NCBI GenBank assembly: GCA_964019425.1
Contig: OZ025780.1
Coordinates: forward strand, 1,382,001-1,446,000
Direction of reading: 5' to 3'
Source of the DNA: Flectonema sp. DT1601
Taxonomy: Eukaryota > Euglenozoa > Diplonemea > Diplonemida > Diplonemidae
DNA length: 64,000 nucleotides
Under the pieces are notes generated by a model. The model was not told the DNA's origin, did no database searches, and was given only the letters and a program-made list of their open reading frames with translations. The position numbers and the translations under genes were made by a program. Below are positions 52,374 through 63,377 of this stretch, piece after piece (the stretch's first letter is position 1; the number at the start of each line of letters is the position of its first letter).

Positions 52374-53825
52374 CTCGGACCATCCCCGTTATTGTTTGTT
52401 TTTTTATTCTTCATTGAAAAAAGTGGCAACATGCAAAGAAACATACTCGCATAAAAGTTTGCCCACAAGAAGCATTACAAGGACTGTTTAAACAAGGAAA
52501 AGACACCCGCTGGTACCACACAAAAAGAAAAGGGGGACTTGGCTGTACGAGTAAGCATTCAGACTTTATGAGTCAGAAAGGATCACATGTGTTGCCAACA
52601 ATATTACTTTATCGCATACAAATGGTAGCATAGTATGGAAAATAAAAGAACGAAAAAAAAAAAACTAACGGGAGAAAATATATGAATGAAAAAAAAAAAA
52701 AAAAAAAGATCGAGTCATCTATCTATTTTTTATATTTTTTTTTTTTTTTTTTTTTTTCCCTCTCAAAAAAAAAAAAATCTCCAATTTCGACTTTCTGACA
52801 CGTGTCTTGTCGTCAAAGGAGACTCACCGTGGTGAACGGTACTGCCCGACAAGCAGCCCACTCGGAGATATTTCTTTCCACAGTTAAAATATGAGTTTGC
52901 TTGAAGATAGTACCAAATCAAAAAAAATAATTAGTTCAGAAAACCTTCCATAAACGGTTGATATAATTTATGTTGTGAGGGACGGCTGTTAAACAAGAAT
53001 GCAACCAACCTTGTCAACAAGAAGAAGGAAAAAAAAAAAAAAGAAAAAAACAAACAATAAAAACTTTGTTGAGATGTTTCGACTCGCAATAAAAAGAAGA
53101 AGAGAGAAAACAACCCCATTTATATATAAAAAACGTTTCCACTGTATCTTACTTACTTAGTTAGTGAGCAGCGAAAGAAAAATAAAATAAAAAAACCTAG
53201 AACATAAACATAGGCCGTTCACCCCCTAAACCATCCTCAGTATTAATGTCGTAAGGGGCTTACCGAAAGCTTCAAAAGGCGTACTACAAAAAATTTGGGC
53301 AACGCAAATATACTATACCAATCTGTGAAAGGAACAGAAAAAGAAGCCCGAATGAGACAGAGAGTTAGGTACATTTTATTATTATTATTTTAGTTACACT
53401 CGTTAATGCTACCAGACTCTTTGTTTTTTTTTATATTATTTTTTATACTTTCTTTCGAGCAAGTCCGACAACAACAAAAAACACGAGAAACACGTGGTAG
53501 GCTCCGCTTGAAGAACGTTAGAAGAGCGGCAACAGATACCAAATAGCCCCCCATCCTTAATTGGTGTGAGGGAACGTATCACTGCCATAAAAAAAAGTTT
53601 AAATAACTTACTTATTTATAGGTTATTATGGAATTTATCCAGTTCACCGATTATAGCCAGCTCGCAATAAATTTTGGACTAGGTTAAGAATGTTTTTGTG
53701 ACAAAGTGCGATCATGGTCGCCTACCACTTATGAAGTGGGGTGCTGCCGTTCACAAACACCTCAAGGGTCAGGTACTCTTCCTCCTACTAAGCAATTCGG
53801 TATAAATTACACAAAAAAAAAAGGG

Positions 53826-53915
53826 TTCGGACCAGTAATAACCAACCTCTGGAGAAGCTCTTGGGGTAACAAAATCATTCGGTACTCTCAACCGATGTCT
53901 CTCACGGTATGATTC
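53826..53915 (-). repeat. R2-like repeat, diverged copy
   Basis: CCAACCTCTGGAGAAGCTC, GGGGTAACA, TCATTCGGTACTCTCAACCGA follow the R2 block order of the copy at 27362-27465. The tail run at its left is A rather than T, so the boundary differs. Confidence 0.35.
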
Positions 53916-55744
53916 GTATTATCATTACCTCCTCGGGTTCTACAGGATATGTTTAAAAGATGAAAAAAAAAAAAAAAAAAAAAAAAAAGGCACAAAGCTA
54001 AAGGAGGATACACGGTTTACCGATTCCCTTGTGCGTTTAAAAAAAAAAAAAAAAGAAAAAAAAAAAAAGTAATCATCCCTCAAAACACACCCTCCAAAAA
54101 AAATGCCACTCATGAGTACAATCCAAGGTGAGATATCACAACCCAGAATATAAAAAATAAAAAGAGAAACAATACAAGTTCTATTTAAAAAAAAAAACAT
54201 CTGAAGAAGATTTTTTTTTTTAAGGGGGGTTGCAAGGATATGGATACCTTTTTTTTTTTTTTTTTTTCTTTTTTTTTTTTTTTCGGGATCACTTTCGCCG
54301 ATTGAGAACGGAAAATAGCTTGACGCTTCCGCCAACCACCGCATTAAAACTGTTGAATCAAAAAAAAAAATAAATAAATAATAAATCTGAACGGCTGCCC
54401 CCGATAAGAGCAGCGTATATAAAAGAAAAAAAACCAGTGCACTTTGACTGAAACACCAGTAATATATTGGATTGTGATAACAAGGAAGAATTGTACATTT
54501 AAACGAGTCGAAAAACAAACAAGGAAAAAGGGATGTAGATAAGAGGGACGTAGAATCCCACAAAAAATGAGATCCATCGAAAACTCAAAACGCGCAAAAA
54601 AAAAAAAAAAAAAAAAACACGAGATTTAGTCTTCCGTTCTCTTTTTTTAAGACTTCGGCAGTCGATAATTTTTGCTTAAGGGCCTTACTGTATTCTCTTT
54701 GTAATAAAGGGATATACATAAGCAACATGATGCGTAAGTAAATACACGTCGGTTATTGTGTGATATGAGGTGGGATGATAAACCAAGAGACTGAAATGAA
54801 AAAAAGGAGGCATTTAAGACGTTTATTCGAGCCATACTTGGGTCTCAAAGACTATTAAACTTTTAGCTGAGACTACTACAAAGCATTCCCAAGAAGACAA
54901 TCAGCTCTGGGGGTTAAAAAGAGTAAGGAAGTAAAGAAAAGGAAAGAAAAGAGAAAAAACAAAAAAAAAAGGAGAATGATTTTCAACAGAACCTTATTTA
55001 TTTCATTTTTTAAGATCTTTTTAGGAGGGTAGCATTCTTTTAACGATATCGAATGGAACAAAATAAATATTGTCATAGATAACTGACTTTATTAAGATAA
55101 ATAAACGTACAGAATAAGCTTCTCTGAAGTAACTACAGTCCAATTGGGGGTGAGGACTGCTAAGAAAACAATGCAAGAAAATGAAAGGAGGAGGGCAGAA
55201 GAAAAAATCAACTACAATTCCATGACTATGGAGCAATTTTACCACGACAAGTCAAACAAACAGACTAAGGCTCATGTATGTATGGAGAACTACTCAGTGA
55301 TGTTCGAAAATACGTAGCTTGAATGAAACGACAAGAGAAAGACAGAGACAGAAAGATCAACACAACACTTGAATTAAATCTCTCTAGCTGAACACTATTT
55401 TGTTAATATTGCTAAGAGGTGTGTGTGTGTTGCGTTGATCGGTGGACATTTGCATCCAACATTGGAGAGAGAGAGATAGAATTATTCAACAAAACAAAAT
55501 AGGGGGAAAAAGGCCGATTGTTTTGAGAAATTAAATGGAAAGAATTTGAGGGCCAAGTTACCAGACCCGGTCTTTTGAGACTAGGTAGTATTATATTAAA
55601 CGATGTTTTAATAATAAGAAACTTCAACTTGAAGCACAATTTTACCATTAGTACAGAATTATAATGTTCAACAGCCCTAGCTACTGAATAAGTGTTGCTT
55701 TGATGCAGCCAGAGTAGTGTATGTTGAAGGGGAAAGATTTGTTG

Positions 55745-55860
55745 ATTTTTATTTATTTATTATTAACAACGAAAGAATTCAGGGAGCCAAAAGATAAGGA
55801 CAATCTCACGGGGGAATGATTGTGAGACTGTCACTGAAATTTATGACTATCCAGAAACCC
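55745..55860 (-). repeat. Short retroposon-like repeat R2, copy C
   Basis: TTTATTTATTATT start, then GGGAGCCAAAAG, CTCACGGGGGAATGATTGTGAGACTGTCAC and ATGACTATCC. Block order agrees with copies at 26842 and 27362. The T-rich start is an A-rich tail on the minus strand. Confidence 0.5.
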
Positions 55861-56140
55861 CGCTGATAATTGGTCGAAGGGAGGGACAATTTGATGGCAG
55901 AACAGTCATCAATCGAACGCCTGAATTCAGGAACAACTAATAATTACAAAAAAGAAAGGAAGAAAGAAGAAGGAAAGAGCTTTCTACAATTCATAAGGTT
56001 CTTGTCACAAAAGCGAGTGGCAGACTAAAAAACAAACTTTGATTTTGTAAAAGCGATCAGCGAGCCTAAAGTAACGAATTTTTTTATTTTTATTTTTTTT
56101 TGGAAAACGGGCAGTTAGAACAAAAAAAAAGAAAATAAAT

Positions 56141-57016
56141 TTATTCGTTTAGCAATTCTGGTGGCTCATCGTCGTCAATATCGTCATCGTAGAACGTGAA
56201 AGTTGAATTGGCTGATTTTGGAGCATCGCTACTGTCTGAATGACTGTCCGAGTTAACAGTAGTACCACACGTTGAAGTACATTCACGAAGGGAGCTGTTT
56301 ATAGATCTGAGAGGAAATTCACTGAAAACAGTCATTGCTTGGTATGACATGCGAGCTTTCCATGTTCCAACATCCTCTACAAGCACATCAGGTAACAACA
56401 TTCCTAGGGTCTCGTAGTCGAGTGTTATCAGTTGGGAAGGAATACCACAATAGCTTTCCCAACTCCTGATTGTTTCGTAAATGTCATTACAAAGAGCGGT
56501 GTCAATGAGATAGCCGGTAGCTCTTAAGTAGTACATTCTAACGATCCATGTTCCATGGACGTTACTCCATGCGGAGTTGTCTAATTTACCATCAGTGACA
56601 GTAGGCAAAAGATACCTTAATCTGTTCGTGTTGTATTCAATACCTAAGTTCCCAAGGACATACGACATGGATCTTGCTCTGTATAAATGGTTTGCGTTTC
56701 CACTATCCATTTTCATTATTGCTAAAATAATTTGAGAGTCAGCCTCGCGAAGGGTATTTCTTAATGTAAACCCACTCGAAACCAATCTCTCCTTTAATTT
56801 ATAAAGCCAGTTATTAAAAGTAGAAATCGATGCCTTCTTACTAAGAGGATATTGACGCAGGATTCTAACCACGACATCAGGTTCAGGACAGACAGGTTCG
56901 ATCTTACAAAAAGCGTCTACTATTGATTTTATGAACGAATCGTGTCTCGGGTGATCACAACGAGGGATTACTTCACTAATTGCACACTTGAGAATAGCAG
57001 TTCCATGTGGAGGCAT
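56141..57016 (-). CDS. Unrecognised protein with acidic tail
   Basis: Single exon, 291 residues. Mostly helical and globular-looking (for example LREADSQIILAIMKMDSG), with no signal peptide, membrane segment or known motif. The last 50 residues are Ser- and Asp-rich and end in an acidic stretch (DDDIDDDEPPELLNE). A strong acceptor (CTCCTCCTCCTCGTTCAG, AG at 57049-57050) leaves a 32-nt leader that is mostly a T run. Function unknown. Confidence 0.65.
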   Translation of the reverse strand: MPPHGTAILKCAISEVIPRCDHPRHDSFIKSIVDAFCKIEPVCPEPDVVVRILRQYPLSKKASISTFNNWLYKLKERLVSSGFTLRNTLREADSQIILAIMKMDSGNANHLYRARSMSYVLGNLGIEYNTNRLRYLLPTVTDGKLDNSAWSNVHGTWIVRMYYLRATGYLIDTALCNDIYETIRSWESYCGIPSQLITLDYETLGMLLPDVLVEDVGTWKARMSYQAMTVFSEFPLRSINSSLRECTSTCGTTVNSDSHSDSSDAPKSANSTFTFYDDDIDDDEPPELLNE

Positions 57017-57050
57017 ATTTGTTTGTGGATTAAAAAAAAAAAAAAAAACT

Positions 57051-57385
57051 GAACGAGGAGGAGGAGTAAGAGGTAAATTGATACTTTATTTTCAAGGCTC
57101 AAAACAACAATCTCTCCGACCAATCTTGACTGTCAGCAGCAGCGTAGTAAATGACTGCAAATAAATAAATAAATAACGCCACTAGAGGCCACATGAACAC
57201 AGTATTAGCGTCACTTGTCTATGTTACTGTAACAGGTTTTATTTATAAAACTCGGGGGGGGGTGAAAAGTAATTGAGCAACCCAAAACTACAACGATTCA
57301 CTTCTTCATCAAAATCGGGTTTTTTTGTCTTATCGATAATTACAACATCTATTTTTGGTGTAGTTTTTTTTTTTTTTTTTTTAGT
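57051..57385. other. Intergenic spacer
   Basis: About 335 bp. Contains the 24-nt sequence shared with the G-run repeat near 2.1 kb (57073-57096), (AAAT)n near 57160, and a G9 run near 57255. No gene. Confidence 0.65.
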
Positions 57386-58096
57386 TTATAATTTACTCTG
57401 TTGTTGAGAGATAAAGTCCTCAACCGTTTTAATAAAACTGCCGTCAATAATATATTGTCCAAGACCGTGGGTTCCTCCCTCGACTGTTGTTAGAGTAGTG
57501 TTTTTGTTATTATTTTCTAACTTGACTGAATGTGAATGGGGAACAACCTTATCAGATGATCCGTGAATGATTAAAAGACGAGAAGTAATGTCAGGAACAA
57601 CACGAACACCCATCATGTAATGAATCAGTTGAAATGCTGGACAAAGAGCAATGCAAGGACCACTAAAAACAGATGTCCGTAAAAGTTCTAAAGCGACAGC
57701 TCCACCAAAGCTCGATGCGATTATAATATCAGGTTGATGGATCCTTATCGCATTACGTTGAATTTCAACACAGCTGTAAAATGATTTTCTTAATGCAGCA
57801 GAAACAAATTTCTTCCTCGAAATAAATAAATAACCAATCAGGACTAAAAAAGCTACAAAACTGGCAAACCATCCCTTATCATATGCTAATAGAAGTATGC
57901 TTGCTCCTCCTAATCCGAGAGTCGGACCTGCAATAGTCAGCAACCTCCGTAAGATTCCGTTCCTTTTCGAAAGACCGGTCATTGAAAGCTCCATCTCTTC
58001 AAGTACTACATTATTATCACCGAAGTGTTTTCTTAAAGCTGTTACTTTGTGTCCATGTACGCCTGATTCTAAACCGTGGATATATAGTATTTTCAT
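57386..58096 (-). CDS. Alpha/beta hydrolase (YqiA/UPF0227-like) with membrane hairpin and C-terminal SKL
   Basis: Single exon, 236 residues. MKILYIHGLESG is the first strand and oxyanion loop. ASSFGGAVALEL near residue 128 is the nucleophile elbow (a Ser within SSFGG), HGSSDKVVP near 178 supplies the Asp and GGTHGL near 208 the His, so the triad looks complete. Between about residues 50 and 95 there is an insertion with two hydrophobic segments (TLGLGGASILLLAYDKGW and ASFVAFLVLIGYLF), absent from ordinary small esterases of this type. The protein ends QQQSKL, a PTS1. Substrate unknown; likely an ester- or thioester-hydrolase at or in peroxisomes. Leader 4 nt (AG at 58101-58102). Confidence 0.8.
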   Translation of the reverse strand: MKILYIHGLESGVHGHKVTALRKHFGDNNVVLEEMELSMTGLSKRNGILRRLLTIAGPTLGLGGASILLLAYDKGWFASFVAFLVLIGYLFISRKKFVSAALRKSFYSCVEIQRNAIRIHQPDIIIASSFGGAVALELLRTSVFSGPCIALCPAFQLIHYMMGVRVVPDITSRLLIIHGSSDKVVPHSHSVKLENNNKNTTLTTVEGGTHGLGQYIIDGSFIKTVEDFISQQQSKL

Positions 58097-58315
58097 TTAT
58101 CTGTTTTTTTGAGATGAAAAAAAAAAAAAAGCACATAAATACTACTATACAGCTTTTGTTTGTTTGTTTGTTTGTTTTTTTTTTAAAAAAAAACTCCTTA
58201 ACAAAAAAAAAAAAAAAAAAGAACAATAGAATCTATTAAATAATAACTAAACAATTTGGGAACAGTAAAAAAAAAAAAAAAAAAAAAAGGATGGAATTTA
58301 ATTGACTGACAATAT

Positions 58316-60088
58316 TCATAAAATACGAACGTCAGATGCATTTGATGCAGTGACCAGAACTGAAGACAAGAATGTATGATTAATTCCATCAAAGGAGCTT
58401 TCAATTATAATTTCTGAAGGTATCATGTCACGAGAAGCAGCAAACAAACGAGCACTCTCAGAAGCAGAGCTTGATGTATAGTGTGAAAGATGAATAGAAA
58501 CATCTCTTCTACGACCACAAGGAAGTAGTAACCTGACCCAAGATCTATCTCCGAGAGTAGTAGCTGACCAACCACTATGAGCAATTGAAGCAACAGCCGT
58601 GATATTACACGATGCCGTAATCCCAACTGGTATTCTTCCTCTCGGATCCTTTATCTGTAAACTACCAAAGGACCAACTTCCAGCCTTTCTAATACCCACA
58701 GGTCGAAGTCTAATATATTTACACTGCGCAGCTGTTGATAAGTATCTGTAGTACTTTTCAATTAGTTTGCCAGATGCGAGTTTTGCAGCAGATTTTGCAG
58801 CAATTTTCATATATTTAATGAGCTGTTGACCACCACAAAACATAAACTGAAGCCTACAAGGGTTGACAGCTCTTGGAGTGTCACTTGTCCAAGGTGATAT
58901 AAGTATACGGTCCTCTAAGATACCAGAATAGACTGACGCCGTGTTGTTCAATTCGATACATTTTTGAAGCCCAGAAACAAACAACACAGAGCCTTTAGGT
59001 ATGGGTGAAATCTGAACTGTCGCCATCCGTGTGTGGGTTGTCTCATCAGAGTCAAATATAACTGTGCAGGAATTATCTTCATCTTCAACAGTTTCTACGA
59101 TTCCAACCTTCGCAGAACCCGACATCTTTACTAAGGTCCCAACAGTCACTTGCTCTGAGTTAGAGCAGGTAGTCTGGTTACTTATGCACGGTGATACAAT
59201 ACCAATCTGGTTTATATTGTTCGGTTTTAAGGCAACTTTTTGTTCACCAAACGTGACGAGTATGCGACCACGTTCTCTACCCTCGTGTAGCGGACGATCA
59301 ATAATTGCAGTCTTTCCATTGAATTCACTAGAACGTTGAAGACCAGATATTACTACTTTCATACCGGGTTTAAATACTGACATGGTTTGTTCGTGTAAGG
59401 TTTTATAAAATGATAATTCATGTCCTAATTGTGTTATGGCAGCGTTGTCTGTATCACTTGATACCTCTGTCTGTGTGGAAACAGTAATCAAGGTAGCTGA
59501 TGGTGGTAGTGGTTGTTGATAGACTTCAGGTACTATTTCTTCTTCAGGGTCTGTCTGGACTACCGTATCAGTTAACTTGGGAGAGATAATCGTGTTGTGT
59601 TTATCAATAAGATTAGCTGTTCTGGTTTTCTCAAGTTTTAAAAGGTCCTCAAGTTCCTTCACTCTCGTGACATATCCCTCTAGTCGAGTCTCAGATACGC
59701 AGTTCTTTGAGTTGACTTCCGCCAGTTGTTTGTTGTGTTGTTCTGTTTGTTGTTCAATACGAGTTGCCAAACTGTTAAAATGATCTTTTTCAGCTGCAAC
59801 TTGTGTGTCTAAAATACAACATCGGGTTTCTAATATAGCCTTTTCACTGTGTAAAACTGAAACTTGCTTTTCCAATGCTGCGATCCTTGTGTTTGCAGAA
59901 AGTAATTCCGATCTATCAAGAATGCTTCCCCTTCGTTGGAATACCTGAGTTGTCGTCGTGGATGGGATCTTACTAATATTTTCACGAATAACTCCATTAT
60001 CGATTGTTCGCTGAGCACTATCTTGTCTTATTGCAGCTGCTTGCAGTTCTTTTGCTAACCTTTCCTGGACTGCTTTGTCCAATTCCAT
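58316..60088 (-). CDS. Coiled-coil protein with SH3-like segments and discoidin-like C-terminal domain
   Basis: Single exon, 590 residues. Residues about 1-180 are coiled coil. Residues about 235-425 contain three SH3/KOW-like beta segments (KPGMKVVISGL...GKTAIIDRP, VTVGTLVKMSGSAKVGIVE, IPKGSVLFVSGLQ). The last 170 residues resemble an F5/8-type C (discoidin) jelly roll: YIRLRPVGIRKAGSWSF, SGWSATTLGDRSWVRLLL, and SEIIIESSFDGINHTFL. No signal peptide, so intracellular. Function unknown; such discoidin-like ends are common in protist cytoskeletal and scaffold proteins. The acceptor TAACTCATCAG (AG at 60107-60108) gives an 18-nt leader with an out-of-frame upstream ATG. The hydrolase starts 219 nt beyond its stop. 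Confidence 0.65.
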   Translation of the reverse strand: MELDKAVQERLAKELQAAAIRQDSAQRTIDNGVIRENISKIPSTTTTQVFQRRGSILDRSELLSANTRIAALEKQVSVLHSEKAILETRCCILDTQVAAEKDHFNSLATRIEQQTEQHNKQLAEVNSKNCVSETRLEGYVTRVKELEDLLKLEKTRTANLIDKHNTIISPKLTDTVVQTDPEEEIVPEVYQQPLPPSATLITVSTQTEVSSDTDNAAITQLGHELSFYKTLHEQTMSVFKPGMKVVISGLQRSSEFNGKTAIIDRPLHEGRERGRILVTFGEQKVALKPNNINQIGIVSPCISNQTTCSNSEQVTVGTLVKMSGSAKVGIVETVEDEDNSCTVIFDSDETTHTRMATVQISPIPKGSVLFVSGLQKCIELNNTASVYSGILEDRILISPWTSDTPRAVNPCRLQFMFCGGQQLIKYMKIAAKSAAKLASGKLIEKYYRYLSTAAQCKYIRLRPVGIRKAGSWSFGSLQIKDPRGRIPVGITASCNITAVASIAHSGWSATTLGDRSWVRLLLPCGRRRDVSIHLSHYTSSSASESARLFAASRDMIPSEIIIESSFDGINHTFLSSVLVTASNASDVRIL

Positions 60089-60108
60089 ATTGTAATAAGA
60101 TTCATTCT

Positions 60109-61417
60109 GATGAGTTACGCTAATGTGTTGGCTGATCGCAAAGGGAAAAAAAAAAAAATATTTTCATATCATTGAATCAGTTCTGTCTATTGAGAATTAA
60201 TTATTAAAGAGAAGCCTCACGTGATGATCTTTTATAGAACAACCAAAATCATAATTCCAAAACTAAAAGTAAAATAAATAAAACTGGTTGATTGATCGCA
60301 TTGGAAGACGAAAATCACAAATATATCTGAATCGCCAATAAGGCACAAAAAAAAGTAATAAATTACGAAGTGGACAACACTGGTGTGATAATCCACGTGT
60401 GCACAAACTGACCTAAAGGAGGCTTAGTCCTGCACAGATGTATGTTATAGTTTAAATCACGGAAGACAATGAAAGACGGGCTAACTGTTCGAGTTTGTAC
60501 GTACAAATGTATTGTATCATAAACAACATAATTTAACATTAGTTCTGAGATACAGTGACTAAATGTAATGTTAGTGTAGGTATACACTCTGCGATTGACG
60601 TCAATACTTCACATTGTAATAAATGTTTCTAATTTAGCTGCATACACATCTCTTTTTCCGAGAAAGAAAGGGGGATTAACTGTTTGATTTTGTACGTAAA
60701 ATACAAAGAAAGGGAGAGAAGAAAAAAAAAAACTTTATATTATTGGTTGCGTAGTTGACATGGCTTACGAAAAACTCAATTCAGAAAAGCGAAAGTATGA
60801 ATACGAGATGGTTAACCTATTGAAGGGAATATTTTTTACAGAAAAGAAGGAAAAAAAAAAAGAAAAAAAAAAAAAAAATCAATATCTGTTTTGAATGCGT
60901 AATTGCTGCTCTTTTTTTCCAACTCATTTCATGAGAGTTTATCACCACGAAGAACTAACTAATTAATTCAAAGCGTGACAAGCAGACAACGAGAAAAATA
61001 GGCCTCCGATTAAGGAACAGGTTCGGTTTTAACATCTAATTTCAGTAAGATAATTGTCTCCTGAATAACATGATCAGAAGTAGTTAAAATATATAACTTT
61101 TGTTGGATTAAAAAAAACAACAAGAAGATCCTAAGAGGTAGGCTGTCATTCTCATTATCGAATAGCTAAATCGATAATGGTATTGTAGTTTCTCGCCATT
61201 AGTAAACTAATCACCTTTTTTTAAAGGTGAATAATATACAACAGAAAAAGCCTCAAAAAAAAAAAAAAAGAGATAAGAGATTGGAGAAAATGATATAAAA
61301 CAAAACTGAAAACCCAAAACATTGTTTCAAAAGGGAAGCGGAAAATTATTACCAGTGAAACGAAGAGACAATCTGATTGTCTTTTGGTAAGGAACAACAG
61401 TAGATGAAATCTCGCAC

Positions 61418-61455
<38 letters not shown>

Positions 61456-61563
61456 CACTCACTATAAAAAAAAAGACCCTGTTTTTTATTGTCTCTCGGT
61501 AGCCACTTAACCTGCGATCCCCCGAATAGAAAAGAACGTTGCATGTATGAAAATACAACAACA
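60109..61563. other. Gene-poor spacer with R1 repeat
   Basis: About 1.45 kb between the discoidin-like gene and the potassium channel stop. Holds R1 copy c and several A runs (A29 near 61422-61450). No gene was recognised. Confidence 0.6.
60477..60662 (+). repeat. Dispersed repeat R1, copy c
   Basis: Aligns along its length with 1843-2040: GTATTGTATCAT, ACAGTGACTAAA, ACACTCTGC, ATTGTAAT, AATGTTTCTAA and TCTCTTTTTCCG in order. A second partial left end (GGGGGATTAACTGTTTGATTT) follows at 60670. Confidence 0.7.
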
Positions 61564-63335
61564 CTAATCTGAAGATTCAAAGTTGTGAGTACGAAGAGCA
61601 GACATGAATAGCGGAATTGTAACCTGTGTTTATAATGATTTCGTTCTTATTCAGTTACGATATAATAAAATACACTCATTTAATGGAATACATACCTGAT
61701 AATCAGAGCATAAAGTAGTGCTCTCAAAAGTCCTTGAGTACCCACACTGAAGTACACAAACAGGTAAACGCATCCTCGCAGCATCTAGTGATTTCTTACT
61801 GGTTGCAGATATTACGACCGCTGTTTGAGTTTGTTATTACATTAACTTGATTGACTGTAAAAACTAAAACAGAAAAAGGGGAAAGACAACATACGAATAG
61901 CCCCACTTGGATTTGAAAATTCCGAAGTCACCAAAGAGACATCAGAAGGAAGACCTTGTAATGAAAGTGTTACTTTAGTAAGAGCAACAGCATGAACAGC
62001 TGCTTTAACTATCTTTTTCTTGTCAAAAACTGATAGTTTTGTTATGGAAGCAATAGCTAACTGAGATAGATGGTCACTGTCTAGAAGGATATCAAAAGAC
62101 AATAAGAATGAATAGATCGCTTGATTCACTGTTTCTGTAACTCTCACTACTCCATTATGATCAAGAGGAACATGAAAAACAGGATCATATCTGAAACTAT
62201 ACATTTCTCTAAAGACTGCCCCAGTTACGTTAGTAAAGTAAACAGATCTGATCTTACCGCCAAAACGAAAGAACGCAACGACACAAAATGGAGATGGTCG
62301 AGGTAGTGCTTCACTCTCTTGATCAGGCAGTAAGACTTTAGTACTTCTGGCAGGTTGGATCGTTTGTGTACGTGGTGAGTCTTGAGAGTCTTCGTGTTCT
62401 TCTTTACTGCGCTGGCAGTTAAATTCTTTTACAGCATCACTAAAATTATTGCTGATTAAAATAATTGGAAATGCTAACACAAGAACACCAACAATCATAC
62501 AAATTACACCGACGGCTCTGCCAAACCACGTCTTTGGAACTTGATCTCCATAACCGACAGTAGCGAGAGTAACTAAGGCCCACCAGAAAGAATCTGGTAT
62601 CGACTGAAAGTGTGACCTTACAGGCAATCCATCAGATCCATTCCAGTTGTAGTACCATGTACCATCACCGTAGTTAAACTTTGAATCTGACTGCTCGGCA
62701 ATAAACACCAATGACGCGAATAACACTAAAGCGATACCTAACAAGAACCCAAGGAGAGACAATGCTTCGCTGCTCTGTCGCATTGCGTAAATCACGAGTT
62801 GTAATCCCGTGCTGTATTTACCAAGTTTAAATACTCTGAAAACCCTTGCCAATCTGATGACTCTCAGAAATACAAAAGAATTTAAAGAGAACGACGCTCC
62901 AGCAATTCTACTAACAAAAAGCTCAACATAATAAGGAAGAATTGAGATGAAGTCAATCCAGTTTAAGAAAACTTTGCAAAATTCTTTTCTATCTTCAACG
63001 GTGGCAATTTTTAACACCAGTTCCAATGTAAAGACACCAACACAGACAGACTCTGCTACGTATAAAGCAGAGTTTCCTTCTTTGTAGAATTGTGGATGTG
63101 ACTCTATACAAAAAACCATTATCGAAATGTAAATCAATGCGAATACAGTTATCGAAATTACCGTAGAAGCTATTGCTAGTCTGGTTGAACTCGCAGGTAC
63201 GCTCGGATCAAGTAGGGCGTAAATTATTTTCCTAGTACTTATATCTGGATTGGTTCTCCTTTCTTGCATTTCATCCTGATGGACGTTAGACTCAATTTCG
63301 TTAGTGTTAACTTCTGGTATGCGTGCGTCAATCAT
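61564..63335 (-). CDS. Voltage-gated potassium channel (Kv-type), 3 exons
   Basis: Exons 63335-61895, 61820-61696 and 61623-61564 join in frame (introns of 74 and 72 nt; GTATGT donors, AAACAG and ACACAG acceptors), about 541 residues. Six membrane segments lie at about residues 48-300. S4 carries five regularly spaced charges (RVIRLARVFRVFK, near 160-172). The pore helix and filter read LATVGYGDQVP near 256-266, the K+-selective signature. S6 is VICMIVGVLVLAFPIILI. One such subunit would form a tetramer. There is no N-terminal T1/BTB domain. The roughly 230-residue cytoplasmic C-terminus has no recognised domain. A textbook acceptor (CCCCCTCCTCTACCCAG, AG at 63376-63377) gives a 40-nt leader. 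Confidence 0.93.
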
Positions 63336-63377
63336 ACTTGATATGAAGTTATTATCAGTGGGACTCCATGTCCGGCT

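Larger units (their letters stand above)
48142..56140. other. Eight-kilobase repeat-rich region with unresolved exons
   Basis: Dominated by A/T homopolymers, some over 30 nt (50936-50974, 52337-52369). It contains a C22 run, R2-like repeats at 53826 and 55745, and at least two convincing minus-strand exon fragments (48.7 and 51.1-51.3 kb) listed separately. A GTGAGT donor at 52822-52827 after a frame ending SEWAACRAVPFTT is a further exon candidate. I could not assemble a full gene. Confidence 0.55.

Noticed and set aside
52440-52635. Plus-strand open frame of about 70 codons (…CPQEALQGLFKQGKD…)
   Set aside because: No ATG near its start, no splice context, opposite to all genes; likely chance in a GC-richer patch or a repeat remnant.
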